Part shown: one piece after another, positions 1-12,889 of the stretch | Layout: every line of letters starts with the position of its first letter | Numbering within the stretch: position 1 is the first letter of the stretch | NCBI GenBank assembly: GCA_033439795.1 | Contig: JAUTDP010000015.1 | Location: forward strand, 868,001 to 932,000 | From: Sordaria brevicollis | Lineage: Eukaryota; Ascomycota; Sordariomycetes; Sordariales; Sordariaceae | DNA: 64,000 nt | Direction: 5' to 3' | Notes under the pieces: model-generated | Told to the model about the DNA's origin: nothing | The model's input: only the letters and a program-made list of their open reading frames with translations | Database searches by the model: none | Translations under genes and position numbers: made by a program

Positions 1-3000
1 GCTCTCTCCTTGCCCTTCCCCTTGTGTTTCTTGCTCGACCTCTCTTCATACCCATACTCCTCCTGCTCCTCCTCCTCCTCCTCATCATCATCAGCATACC
101 CCCGCCAACCCACCAGCGTCGGCCCATTCGTCCCCATCCTCTGCAGTTCCCTCACCTTGGCCAAATTCCTCTTCATCTCCTCCTCCTCCGCCTTCTCCAC
201 CGCCTCGATCGCCTCGCGCCGCTCCATCTCCTCAATCTGCTTCAAAATCCCCTTCATCGTCGCCTCCTCTTCCGCGTCGCGGTACTCTCCCGGCTTGCGA
301 TTCTTGTACTTCTCCTTAAGCCTGCGACGAGCGTCAAGCTGGAGTTGCTTAACCTTTTCAAACTCGGCTTCGACTACTTCCACATCGCGCTCTGCGTGTT
401 CGTGCTGCTGCCGGGAATACGGAGAGTTAGAAGAGATGGGTCCGCTCCTCATAGCTCTGCGTTCGCGCTGACGGGCCTCCATGGCGGCGCGGGAAATGGC
501 GCGTTCCTCGGCGGCGATGGCCTCCTGAAGCTCCTTTTTCTCCTCGGCGAGCGCCTGGCGGTACATTCGCATCCTGAGCGCAAAGTACTCGTCGTCTTCG
601 CGCTGCTTCTCGTCGATGAACTTCTGGAGCGCGGCCCAGGGGGAACCAGCGGGGGCGGGCTCGTTGGGGTCCGCGCCCGTCCAGGCGTCGCGCAGCATGC
701 GCTGCTCGCGGGCCTCGACGAGCTGGGGGTTTTCGTAGTCGATGCGCTGCGGCGGCCGGGGTGGGTTGGCTTCCAGGTTGTGCAGCCGGGCTTTGAGGTG
801 GGCGAGGTGGGCGGAGCGGGAGTGGTAGGAGAGGTCGGACTCGCCGCCGTCTCCTACTTGGAGGGGGTCCGGGGAGGTGCCCTTGCCAAAAAGCTTGAGG
901 TTGGGAGATAGCGAGACCTTGGGGGGACGGCTGCGGCCGCGAGAACGTTTCTTGTATGGGGATGATGAGGATGAGGCGTTGCTGTTGGTGCTGAAGTTGC
1001 CAGAGGAGTCACCACGCGTGTGCATCATTTTGGCGTTTACCACTCCGGGACGGGTAGAGACGGGAGACTCGGGAGGGCGGATGATGTTGACGACGCGGGC
1101 TTTCATTACTTTGATGGCAGGTGCGTTAGTTGGTGGTCCTTCATCGTCGCTGTCGGCGTCTTGGTCTGGGGCGGTGGGCGAGCTCACGGCGTCTTCTTCG
1201 TCGGCTTCGGCAACCTTGGCTCTGCCTCTGGTGGTGACACCGCCACGAGCGGCAGTCTTGACGGGAGCCGCCTTCTTGGCTGCGGCCTTTGGCCTGCCCC
1301 TTCCCTTGGTAGGAGCCTCTTCCTCGGATTCCTCCTCGACTTCAGAGCTAGAAGGGGTGGCGTCCGAGTTCGGCTCCCTGATGCCGTGGACGGTGGGCAG
1401 GATCTTGGGCGGAGCCCTCAAGATGATTTTCTCCCCAACGGAACCCTTTCCCTCTTCGATAGCCTTGGCGGCAGCAGCCTTTTGGGCGGCAGCTGTCATA
1501 GTCTGGGTTTTGGCAGGCTTAGGAGGTTGGGCTGGAGTGGTGGGGGTGGTGCTGGTCTTGGTTGCAGAAGCCTTAGCTTTGCCCTTTGTCTTTGGAGGTG
1601 GCGGCGGCAAGGACTTCTCTTCCTCTTCATAGTCCTGTGGGTCATCAAACTTGACAACCTCGACTTGTTGTGGCCAGAGCGAGATATCCATTGGGTCGGC
1701 GGCTGTTATTTGTTAGTCGGTAACTTTGAAAAAAAGTGTGGAAGAGAGGAACATACCAGCATCAGCATCGGAAAGCTCAGACTCATCCGAATGGTCTTTC
1801 GAAGGCTTATAACTAGGATCCTCCGACTGGAACGGCGCCAGCTTCTTCTTGCCTCCCTTGTTGGTTGGCTTGAACGAGACCTTCCGTGGCCTTTCAGCAG
1901 GGACTCGCGCCGGCTCAGCAGCAGGCACCGTCTTGGCCTTCTTAGCTGCCGGTGGGCGTGTAGCGTCGTCTTCTTCTTCTTCGACATCGTCATCTAGATC
2001 CATCTTGTAAGACATCATGGCTGACACAACTGGGACTGAAGCTCAGGTACAGGAGACAACTTACCAGACACAAATTCCAGAGACTCATCAGATTCCACCA
2101 AGTTCGAGGTAGGTTTATAAGTCGGATCATCGGCCGTGGAATCAGCACGCTTGCGCTTGGGAGGTCTGTTATTGTTCCAAACGATTTTGTTAGCAAGAGC
2201 CCCCAACACACACACACACACATACAAACATGAAGACAACAAAAAAGACAAAAAGAGACAAACTCACGTTTTACCAGCCCTCCTCGCAGCCTTCGCCTCC
2301 ATCTCCTCCTCCTCCGACAAGATCGACAAATCACTACCAATCTCATCCATATCATACACGTCCGCAAATCTCGTCACCTTCTTCGTGGCAGCAGTAGTAG
2401 CAGACGGTTTCGTCGCGACCTTGGGGCGCCTAACGGTTTTAAGCGGCGTTCTATGCTCCCCTGCCATCGCCGCGTCAACGGCGTCCAACCACTGCTTAAG
2501 CGGCACAATACCCGGCGGCATATCCACTCTCGCCGTCTTTGCTCCGCGCGGAATGCCATAGTAATAAGCCGTATGGGACACTGGATGAAGGGGGCCAAAC
2601 ACGCGGTTGTCATCCTCAGAAGGCTTAGCAGAGCAAGACTCAATATGTTTATGCGCCGCAGCGAGGTCAACTTCCTTGCTGTTGGGATCATCTTTGGACT
2701 TTAACTTGGTCTCCATCTCGATACCGCACCAAGGGCAGAAACGGGCGTTGAATGAGCTTCTGGCACGCTCGTCGGTGACCTTGGCGTCGATGCAGTGGCC
2801 GCGGCAGAAATGCATGTGCTTCTCCCGGTCGGCGACGTCGAGTTTGCGCATCTCGAGAGCGCAGTGGGGGCAGAAGTCGGGACGCCAGCCGACGCCGCGT
2901 TGCACTTCGGGGTGAATGTGCGCTTTGAGCGTGGTAGCGTCCTGGTAGTTGACGCGCTCGCCGCAGACGGCGCATGCTGACCAGGGGTGTTCCTCGTGGT

Positions 3001-6000
3001 GGGAAGCGCCTGGATAGCAGACGAGATCGTGGTGGAAGCGGTCTACCTTGGAGGCGAGGACGGAGTGGTCGCGTCCGCAGCGGCAGCAGAAACCCCAGGT
3101 TAGCTCGCGCTGGAGCTGGAAGGGATTGGGGTGGTCGCCGTTGGCGGCGGAAGCGTCGACGGGACGACGGGTTTGTAGGTCTCCCAAGATGTTGGCGTGC
3201 TTGGTGGCGAAGTGCTGGAACCGCTGGGCGACGGTCCAGTGCTGGAAAAGCTGGTCGCCACAGAAGTTGCACTTCTCGGCCGTGTGAGCTTCTCTCATGT
3301 GTCGAGACCAGAGGTTGCTGTTGTAGGGGAAGGAGGCGTCGCAACCCTTGAAGTGGCACTTCTCGACACGCTCAAGAGCGACGGAGCGCATCTCAAAGTA
3401 CTTTTGCTGCAGAATGCGAGTCTCGTTGGGCGTGAGCACTCCGTTGGCAAGACGAGGCGTGTTGTCAAACTTGAGATCCAGCACCTGGTCGATGGGGTTT
3501 TGGTGCACGGAAAGATCCTTAGTCATAGCCACGGTGAGAGGGTTGGCGTAGCTGAACTCCCGCAGGAAGCGACCCTTTTCGCTCGAGTCCATGGCGTTGA
3601 GATCAAGCTTCTTTGAGGCGGTGAAGACGCCTGTCTGAGTTTGACGCGGAGGTGCCAGATTCTGGGCAAAACCGGGTACGTTCACGACGGGTTGACCCTC
3701 GACAGCTCGTTGTGCCGCGCGCGACTGCTGAGAAGCAGAAGCACCAGGAGTAGGCAGAGGCTGAGTATCAGACGGTTGAAGAGTCCTCAGCTCGCCATTA
3801 CTCCAGGGAACATCCTCGGCCCAGAGCTGGTAGTCACGACCATAGCGAAGGCTGTTTTCATGAACGATACTATCCTTCTTGCTGAGGCTGCTGTAGAGCA
3901 CGGCGCTAGAAGTCTGGTAGATATCGCGATATCCAAACGGCTGAACGGACTCATCACCAAACACTATCAGAACTGTTAGCAAGCCAATCACAATCACAAT
4001 CACAAGCTCAAACTCAGAAGGAGAAGTACTCACCATCATCAACATCATCATAAACCTGCACCACCAAATCCGGCCAGACAATCATATCCCTAATGCGCTC
4101 CCAGTCGTACTCCGTAGTCAACGGCGTAACCACCAAGCTCGGCGCACCAGGTAGCTGGTTCTGGTTGAGTCTCACCCTCGAACTAGCCGGGTCATAATCA
4201 ACCGCGAACTTGCCCGGCTGCCACAACTCGTTTACCAAGAACTCTCTGAACTCTTCCAGCGTCATGTCGAGGGGTGTCCACTCCACCGCCGTCTGTTCTG
4301 CATCCCCGTCGGCCACCAAAGCATACTGCCTGTACACAGGCTGCAAGGTGACAAACTGCGGGAACATATCCAGCCCAGTTTCAGCGGGGGCAACGCCGGG
4401 CTTTTCGTAAAGCCAGTTATACCAATGTCCCAGCAGCTCAACGAGCTTCTGCACGCCGGCCTTGTCGAGCTTACCCTTTTCGTCAACGGAGATCTGGATA
4501 TTGGACGGCTCGTGATTGTCCAGGAAGGACTCGCCGGGGATATGGACTTCGACGTGCGCCAGGTCTTGGACCTGGTCGATACCCAGACCGGTCTCGAGCA
4601 GGTCGTGGATCTTGGTGGAGAGGGCCTTGGTGTTTTGAAACTCGGAGTGCAAGATGGCGACGTCGTCGCTGTACCGGAAGGAGACGCCGGGGATGAAGAG
4701 GTGCCAGCGGTCGGTGTTGCCAGTGGGTGTCTCGGAGGTAGACGCCCGCAGGACGATGGGCTCGCCGGGTGCGTCGCGGTAGGCGGCCAGGATGGAGTAC
4801 CATTGGTTGCTGTCAAAGGTTAGACCGCCATAGGTGGCAAAGCCTTCGTGGTCGGCGTCGCCGAGACCGATGTAGGCGTCTGGCACCAAAGGATAGCCGG
4901 GACGGTTGGGGATGCGGCCTGCACAGAGGACGCGACAGGCTTGGGCCATCCAGGCGCCGTATTGGTTGGTGTGAATATCCGCGTCCGTGGCCTCGCCGGC
5001 GATGGGCATGCGCACGTAGGCGACGTCGGGCCGATTCATGTCCGCCATGCCGTCCCACTCGAGGATCAGCTTGGCGACCTTGTGCTCGGCCGTGGGCTCC
5101 CACTGGTAAGGGATGGGATCACCGGGGCCAGCAACGAAGAGCACCTTTTGATGAGCCATAGGCGATCCGTTGCTGTCCTCACCCAGCGAGCCAAGGTGCC
5201 CGATAGCCCAGTTCCAAGCGATGTGATCATTGCTGTAATCACCGAGTCCCTTACAGGCGACGTCGAGTGTGTTCCTGTTATTCCGTTGGAAAGCCTCCTT
5301 CTGGGCGCGGGTCTTGTACTCCTTGTTCCTGTCAAACAGGTAAAGCTTGTACGAGGCACCGGCTCGGTTGCCAAAGCCAAGGAGACGGTCGACGGCGTCG
5401 ACAAAGGTGTTGAGCTTGCCGATGTGGAACCAGACGATACCCTGGTATCCGTAGAGCGGAATCCAGAGGTCCTCAACGCCGGCTCGTTCGCCCTCAAGTC
5501 GGGTCTTGAGGACATCCGTATGGTCCTCTGTTCCCGCAAAGGCGTAGAAAGCCTCCTTGGACAGGCGGGACTTGGCCTTGTCGATGTCTTTGAAGACTCC
5601 GCCCATGTCTGCGAGCGGGCCTCCACCGCGAAGAGAGACGAGAGCGTTCGATGGGGATGGGATAAGCTCCATGGGCTCATCGACATCCATCGCCTCATCG
5701 ACAACGACGTCCTCTTCATCCTCATCGTCAAAGTCGCCGCCACCACGCAGCCCGATGCTTTGATAGAAGTCGAACTTATGAGGCAAGCCCAACTCCTCCA
5801 AAGCACCACGGTTGAGGTAGTCCTTCTCCGGATCAAGCTGGTTGAAAGCCTCAGGGAACTGTGGCAGGGTGTTATAAGCCTCCAAGACCGGATCCGGTTC
5901 TGTGTTTTTCATCACGTTAGTCTCACATCCATTCGCATTTCATCAGTGGGCAACTCACCTCTAACAACATCCTTCTCAAAGTACCTCTTGCCATACCGAT

Positions 6001-6946
6001 TCAAGAACTTGATCGGATCCTCTCTCTGCTTCCTGACCACGGTGCCCCACTCATCCTCCACATCCTCATACCCGGGTCCATACCCCGGTTCTTGGGGTGC
6101 CATTGCTTCGGACTGCTTCCTCTCCCACCACTTCTTGGTCTCGCTCTGCTCCCAACCCATTGGCTCAACAGGCAAGCCAAAGTACAAACAGGTGAGCTTG
6201 AAAGCCAGATCAGCCTCCTTTGCCCAACCCTTTTCGTTTGCAGCCTTCTTTGACTTCCTTCCCTTGGTCGCTGGCTTCTGCCAACCCTTTACCTCTCCAG
6301 TGATAAGTCTTTGATAAGCCTCGCTGTTCTTTGCCTGCAACTCCGCAAGAACGGGGTTCCGTTCCGGGTCAGCTGGCTTTAGCAAGTCCCTATCCTCTGG
6401 ACTGAAGCTGTTCTTAAGCAGCTTGTTCACAGTGCTGCTGGGCTTGTCAAGCTGATGCCGGAAGGAAAACAGTTGAGTCTGGAACTCGTCAGAGGCAGGT
6501 GTGACGCTTGGATCGATGCGTCGAGCGGTAGCCAGACGAAGCTTGTTGTCGTGCTCCTCTTGGGCTTTGCGAGCGGCGATGGCGGCTTTGCGCAGGTCAC
6601 GCTTTTGGATGGCGAGTTCGGAGGGGGAGAGCTGAGGACGCTGAGACTTCCCGAAGGTGTAGTTGGGCTCAGACCCAAAAAGGCGGGAGCCGGTAGACAG
6701 GGGCCTCTTGGTTGGAATTGCGGGAAGGGATTTGGCGCTGTCGGGGGAGTCGAGGGCGTTGATGGTCTGCTCGAGGTTGCCTGGTGTTGAGTGAGCTCTG
6801 GCTCTGCCGGAGGCTTTGGTGACGCGGTTGGCAGAAGAAGATGTGCTGACGGCTTTTGCTTTCGGGCTTTTGCTGCTATCGCCCTTCTTCTTGTCGTTGG
6901 TCTCCTTCGTGCTCTTACGAAGGAAGGAGGGAAATCCCCAAGGCAT
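1..6946 (-). CDS. Giant zinc-finger/coiled-coil protein, C-terminus beyond the left edge
   Basis: I do not recognise this protein. Proposed exons are 6946-5959, 5899-4034, 3963-2268, 2165-2065, 2020-1757 and 1702 to beyond base 1, giving more than 2,200 codons. All joins keep frame; most introns have a CTAAC branch, but the fourth (2064-2021) is only 44 nt and is the least certain. Exon 1 is basic and Ser-rich. Exon 2 holds two LRGGG motifs, an acidic stretch and a ~550-residue globular region of unknown fold. Exon 3 has a Cys/His-rich array: a C2H2-like unit (CHFKGC...H...H), then repeated CxxC pairs (CCRCG, CAVCG, FCPHC, FCPWCG). Exons 4-5 are basic/acidic with nuclear-localisation-like KRKR and KKAK runs. 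Exon 6 has AT-hook-like GRGRP and RSRGRSRP motifs, then a long charged coiled coil (plus-strand bases ~640-180). A nuclear, chromatin-related role is inference. It could be two adjacent genes, but the splice signals favour one. Confidence 0.65.
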
Positions 6947-8594
6947 GTTCCCGCACTTTTGTTTGTTGGGTTCGGACTAGGAACTCTTCTACAGGACTTG
7001 TAGACGAGCCTAGCCTAAACACATTAGTCAGGTATGGAATTGTTTACTTGTTGGTGTGAGACAGCGTTGTTCGTGAACGACGCATAGTCTTATTGTTTTG
7101 GTGTTGAAGGAAAGAAAAGAAGGAAGAGTAGAGCAGTGAGAGAAAAGAAGAAGGGGATTATTCGAAAGAAGTGTGAGAAAAGAGGGGGCGAATGGTGGTG
7201 ACTGTAAGCGGGTAAACAAGTAGCATTTCAAGGCATCATATCAGACAAAGAGAGGAACTGAGGCCATTATTCTTCCTCTCGTCTTCTTTGATTTGGCAAC
7301 TCCCTCGGATACAGGGCGTTTGCGTTTGTGGAAAGGGGGCGGCTCCCATTGAAGGGCTAAGCTGTGTACTGCTAGGCAATTTCTGGAGGTCATTCTCTTC
7401 AGCTTGAAGGTAGGGTTCTTTGTCTTTGGGTGGTGTGCAATGTCGAGGACGGGAACACTCCAGGCTCGAGGGAGGACTCGATTCGCTGCATGCGAACATT
7501 GTGAACAGTGAGAACAAAGAAACAGCTCGGCAGCTTGAACCAAGCATTGACAGCCGAGTGTGTTTTGTTTGCTCCGGAACAGGCAATTGGCTCTTGACCG
7601 ATCCGTCGGCAGGTAGAGAGAACAAAGGCATCATTGTGTCGAGCTCTTGTTGTGACGGGAACGTCGTCGGCCCTGTGGCCCATTATTTGCATCAGCCATA
7701 TCGTGAACTGGGTGAACTGTGTTGACTGTGTGAGCTGTGAAGAGGACACTTGCGCCTCACTCTGTGATGGCTCAGTCAACTGTTGATTGAATTTTATGGC
7801 TTCAGAAGTAGCGCCGCTGAGATTGAAAAGCCCAAAATAATGGATCAAGGGATAGCGAGGGCCCCGGGCTGACAATAGGATTCTCTTCAGCTCTGCCGTG
7901 ATGTTGATGTTGGTGAGAGAAGGTCAAACGCACGGATGAAGCTGCCAGGGACAACAGAGGACCTGGTCCGTGCCCGGTAGCGATAGGATAAGAAGCTGGT
8001 CAGCTACCCCTAACCCTTGGTCCTGATCCGGCATTACCACCAGGACGACAAAGGATTATGGACGCAGCTCTACATTCCAGCAGCATCATGGCCTTCATTG
8101 TACAGTAGCGAAAAGCTCACTTGAACTTCAAGGTGCCTCGAGAGGAACATGGCAACTAGACAGCAATGGAGAAGCTTCACGAAAAATGAAGGCACAATTC
8201 TGCATCTTGTGACGTTTAACTAACAGAAACGCTACTCAACTTCCAGAAAACACTAAAGAACCCATTTCAATCAAGAGAAATCACCATCCTTTTCCGCTAT
8301 TTAACCTTCTAAGTATTTCCTTTGCTTTCGCTTTTCCCCTTGTATTGTTTTGCGCTTCTGAATCATGCTTGCTCCACCTCATTGTAGTAGTAGCAGTCAT
8401 CCTCATCTCATATCGATCCCTTGCGCTCATCATGTCTTCCATTCCTGTCCATAACGTACAACAAAACACGCATCCTCAAAAGCTAATAATAACGCCTGAT
8501 TGACTGACATCAACAACCAATGTGTGAAAACTGCTTCCAAAACCATAACCTCTCCTCCGATTTACACCCCAGGACTCATGACGGGACGAGGCCT
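6947..8594. other. Intergenic region between the giant gene and SPT5
   Basis: About 1.65 kb upstream of the giant gene's start and downstream of the SPT5 stop, so it should hold the giant gene's promoter and SPT5's 3' end. Open frames at 7236-7875 are short, overlap on one strand and lack domain-like content. I see no repeat, RNA gene or coding region I can support. Confidence 0.6.
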
Positions 8595-11500
8595 CTAGTC
8601 ATCATCCGCATATCCAGGTGCACCTCCGGGCGTCTCTGCCGCTCCTCCATATGCTGCTGGTGTAGGCGCGCTGTAGTACGCTGCTGGGGTAGGAGCACCG
8701 AGGGCACCAGGGGTTGGCGCACTCACAGCATCACCACCACTTCCCCAACCGCCTTGCCAGGCACCAGGAGTGGGCGCACTGACGGGAGCAGGCGTCGGGG
8801 CCGAGTACGCACCAGGCGTAGGAGCGTTAAGTGCCGCGCCGGGCGTGGGGGCGCTTAGACCGCCACCAGGAGTGGGAGCGTCGTAAGCAGAGGATGAGTT
8901 GCCGCCGCCAGAAGCACCGGGAGTGTAGCCCCAGGCGTCGCCGCTAGCGCCAGGTGTGGGGGCAGACGCGCCGTAGCCGGGAGTCTTGGAGCCCCAGCTA
9001 TCAGAGCCGGCGGACCAGGCAGGAGTCTTGGAGCCGTGGCCGAAGCCATCGGGGGCTGGGGTACGGGAACCGGAGTGCCATGCGGGAGTGCGAGATCCGA
9101 TACCACCGTAGGCAGTAGCGCCGCCGTAAGGGGTACGGCTGCCGTCATAGGGGTTGACGGTACGGGAACCGTCGTTCCAGGCAGGTGTGCGCGAGCCACC
9201 GGCGTCGCGGTTCCAAGCGGGAGTGCGGGCTGTTGCTAATGACATTGTTAGCATCTTGCAAGTAAAGATAGGTAAGGAATAGGGAAACTTACATCTAGAA
9301 GAGCCCCAAGCCGGGGTCCGATCCGATCCGCCGGAAGCCATAGGGGTTCTGCTTCCAAACTCGCCGCCGCCGCGTCCTCCACCGCCAAAGCCACCACGGC
9401 TACCACCGCGTTGGTTAATGTCGATGGTCTTACCAGTGACCTTGTCCTTGAAGCTCAAATCAGCCTTGGGAATGGTAATGATCTTGCCCCTAGAGTGCAG
9501 CTCCACGCGAGCATGAGTGTCCGTCGTGTCCTTGACGATACCGAGCAAGCCCTTATGACCACCGCGTCTAATAACCACGGTCTGGTTAATGGCCCTATCA
9601 GGTCCGAAAGTACGAGGAGCCGGCATTTGCTTGCCGTTCGCCGCCGGGTTGCGCTTCAAGGCTGGGTTCATAGCACTAAGATCTGGGCCCGCAGTCGCAG
9701 TGTTACGACCCCCCTTGGCTGCGACCGTCGTCACGCTGTTAGCGCGAGTGACGAAGACACCAGCATTCTCGTTGGTTTCCGTAGTGTGGAGGAAAATGTA
9801 GGAGCGGTGGACATGAATAATCTTGCCCTGGCGTTGCTGGCCACCGTACTCGCGGACAACATCGTCCAGCCTGATTTCGGAGCCGTTGCGGTCAGCAGCC
9901 ACAGCGAACTTCCTCTTCGGGAGCTTGTTGGTGATCTGTGAAGGCTGCACCTGCTTGGTGTCACCGTTCTGATCCAGAACCACAACTGACTCGCGATCGA
10001 CCTTAACAATGCAGCCGACAGTCGTGGCATCCAGCTGAACAAGATCCAGAAGCGAGTACTGCCCAAGAGAGCCTTGACCACCGATATCGGATGCCTCGCG
10101 CAGATCTTTGCTGAACACCGTGATCTCCGTGTTGGTCTGATCTGTAAGAAGAGTGACTCTGTCATCCACAATCTTTACAACCATACCAACTTCGTCGCGG
10201 AATCGGCTGCCACCGATAACCTTGACGTGGTCGCCGATCCTGAACCTCTTGCGCAGACCCTTGTTAGGGACGTCAATGGTCCGGCCAGCAAGATCACCCT
10301 CAGTGACCTGCAGTGTGACAATGTCGCCCTGCACGTTGGTAGCCTTGCCAATAACACCCTGCTGTTCGCCCTCGTACACCTCGATAATATCGCCAGGCAC
10401 ATACGCGACACTCTTAGCGCTATCCTTGAGAGTTGCAGCAAGGGCCTTGAGATCAAGGTTTTCTGTGCCATCTTCAGCTCCACTGGCGAATTTGGTGACT
10501 TCCTCCAATGTCGGGTTGACATTCTTGACCTCGAGCTGTTGGATCTTTATATCCTTCACCTGGAAGCCGTTCTCGAAATCGTCGCCGTTGTAGTTCCAGC
10601 TGTTGGTTTGGGGGTTACCCTGGAGGTGACGGGGATGTCTCTTGCGCGCCTCGGCTTCGCTGAACAGGCGCTGGGGAGGACGAGGGCCGGGTACGCCAGG
10701 ACGCTTGCGCTTGCCGTCAGCCTGGAAGATGGGATCATCCCTGACACCGTAGTCGAGTCTGGGAATGAAGCGGACTCTGGCCTCGAGGCCGTTTTCTGTG
10801 ACGTCGATAACTTGGGCAAGATCGCCGGCGTGCTTGGCGGGCTTCTTCAGACGAACCCAGGCGCCGGGCTCCAAGTTGGGGGTCTTGATGACGCGCAGAA
10901 GATCGGGCATGTCCTTGATTTCGACGAGGTGCATGTTGCTCCTGGGATAAACGTTGAGAATGCCATCGAGAGCAACGAGAATATCGTTCTGTCTTTGGGC
11001 CTCAACGTAGATGTATCCCTTCATAACCGAGTTGACACCACCACGCTCGAACGCAGCCGTAATGGGGACCTCGTTCTTGGTGCCCATGCGCTCCTCGATG
11101 CGACGCATAATCGAAAAGATAACCTCGCGCTCCTTTCCTTCCTTACACCTGACGGCCCAGATGCTGGGATCCTCGACACTGGGAAGAAGCAAGCGGCGGG
11201 GCACGATGGCCATATCTCCGTAACCTCTAGCCGGGGCGCGCTTGCCGTAGCGTTCGCGCAGGATCTCTGCCTGTTTCTCAGCGTCGAGGCTGGCCTCCAT
11301 CTCTCGGCGGCGGTCGAGCTCGCGATGTCTCCTATCATCGTTGAGGCGGCCACTGTCGGCAATATCGTCAGGGTGGGCGTTGTCGATGAAATCCTCTATC
11401 TCTTCACCGTCGCCAACTTCGTCTTCTCCCTCATCTTCGTCGTCGACTTCGGCTTCGATATCGAAGAAGGCGGCTCTACGGTCCTTGTTGCGACGCTTGC

Positions 11501-11979
11501 GACGGTTGCCCTGCAAGTGGGAGACAGCGGGTTAGCTAAAGCACAAATGTGGCGACACAGGCAGATTTGGCGGGGTAAGTGCAGCTGAGAGGAACGTGAT
11601 ATGTTGGACGCGAACTTACACCATGGACATCATCCTCGTCCTCCTCATCTTCTTCCTCCTCGTCCTCTTCTTCCTCATCTACCTCTTCGTTCTCCTCTTC
11701 GTCTTGCTCTTCGTCCTCTTCATCATCGTTGTGTTCTCGACGCGATCGCTTGGCGGGACGCGCCTCTTCGTCTTCATCGTGCTCCTCTTCCTCCTCCTCT
11801 TCGTCTGGCACGGGACTGCTAGCCTGCCTCACGGTCTTACCAGCGGGGCGGTGGTTGTGCGTGTGCTCTTCGTCGTTGTCGTTATTCTCCTCGTCCGACA
11901 TGTCGGCGGGGGCAGGGTTGAAGTTGTCATCGTCGGACTCGTCGTCAGCGCCGGCGAACTGCCAGCTGTTTGACGCCAT
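8595..11979 (-). CDS. SPT5: Transcription elongation factor Spt5
   Basis: Large subunit of the Spt4-Spt5 (DSIF) complex, which travels with RNA polymerase II in the nucleus and couples elongation to capping and processing. Exons are 11979-11620, 11510-9293 and 9229-8595, giving 1,070 residues, close to the yeast length. The N-terminal 120 residues are an extreme Asp/Glu tract. The NGN domain lies at about residues 235-330 ([12 protein letters not shown]...[18 protein letters not shown]). Several KOW motifs follow (for example [58 protein letters not shown] and a late [17 protein letters not shown]). The tail has a [11 protein letters not shown] segment, then about nine SRTPAW/SKTPAW repeats, then APTPGA-type repeats. 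This C-terminal repeat region is the phosphorylation and recruitment platform in the family. The second intron falls just at the start of the repeats. The identification is secure. Confidence 0.97.
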
Positions 11980-12889
11980 TGTGAATAATTATTAGGAAAA
12001 AAAAAAGAGCAGGAGGGCGGCGAGCGACAAGGGTGTTGTTGTACTTTGGGTCGTGTACTATCGGCAGCGGTCGCGCGTTGCGGTCGTCGTAGGGTAGCCG
12101 CTGTCTAGGATGGGCGAGAGATGCAAAGGGAGAGAGAAATTGCAGAAATGCCCGGATGGGAAAGAGGGTGCCTTATATCGGTAAATGGGGGAAAGGTGCC
12201 GGCCTCGAGTTTGATGGATGAGAGATGGTCCGGCTTTTGAGGCGCTGTGTTGCAGACTTGCACCAGGTCTCGTTGTGAGGCGGAAAGAGAAGCACGGCCC
12301 ACGGCTGGAAGGTGGACTTGGAAGCACGGACGGTCGAGCTGCAGTGGTGAAGGACAGGGGCCGGGATTACTGCTGCCAAGAACGGTGAACAATCCGCTAG
12401 TCCAATCGCGGCCAAGGTTGGAACATGGAACCTCAAATTGATTCTGCGGCAGGCAAGTCTAAACAGTCATTGTTTAGTCAAGCTTGAGGTAGATGTACTT
12501 CGCTGAACGCTGTTATACTCGCCAGAATTAAGTACCTGTACATTCGATGGTCAAAATTAACCTTTGTCACAAACACCACCTTCATCATCACCTTCCCAAC
12601 ATGAATGAAGATTACCGAAAAGCATTATACGGTAAATTCACTAATCTGTTTGCAACCTGTGGTCCCTGAGAATGCTCAAGTCATGATGTTATGGCGCAAG
12701 CGACAAGCTATTAGATGAATGTTGTAATTATTTCACCATACCGTCGTGTATCTTCTCGCTCATGAACCAACGGTCAATTATATTCTCTACCGAGTGAGAG
12801 TCAACTCACTTCAATGGCAGAGACCAAAAACTATCTACATATACAGCATTTCTACGAAAGGCTGCCACCGAAGAAGAAGAAGAAAACTT
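11980..12889. other. Intergenic region between SPT5 and the Swc3-like gene
   Basis: About 0.9 kb containing the SPT5 5' flank and the 3' end of the Swc3-like gene. A run of A residues lies just upstream of the SPT5 start (about 11997-12007). Open frames here (12058-12441) overlap each other and look non-coding. No other feature seen. Confidence 0.6.

Noticed and set aside
24..1997. Long plus-strand open frames (up to 325 codons)
   Set aside because: They are antisense to the last visible exon of the giant gene, whose minus frame is open throughout with coherent coiled-coil and AT-hook content.
4848..6314. 488-codon plus-strand frame
   Set aside because: Antisense to exons 1-2 of the giant gene; it crosses their splice sites and has no domain.
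10074..11588. 504-codon plus-strand frame
   Set aside because: Antisense to the conserved Spt5 NGN and KOW domains; a codon-bias shadow.
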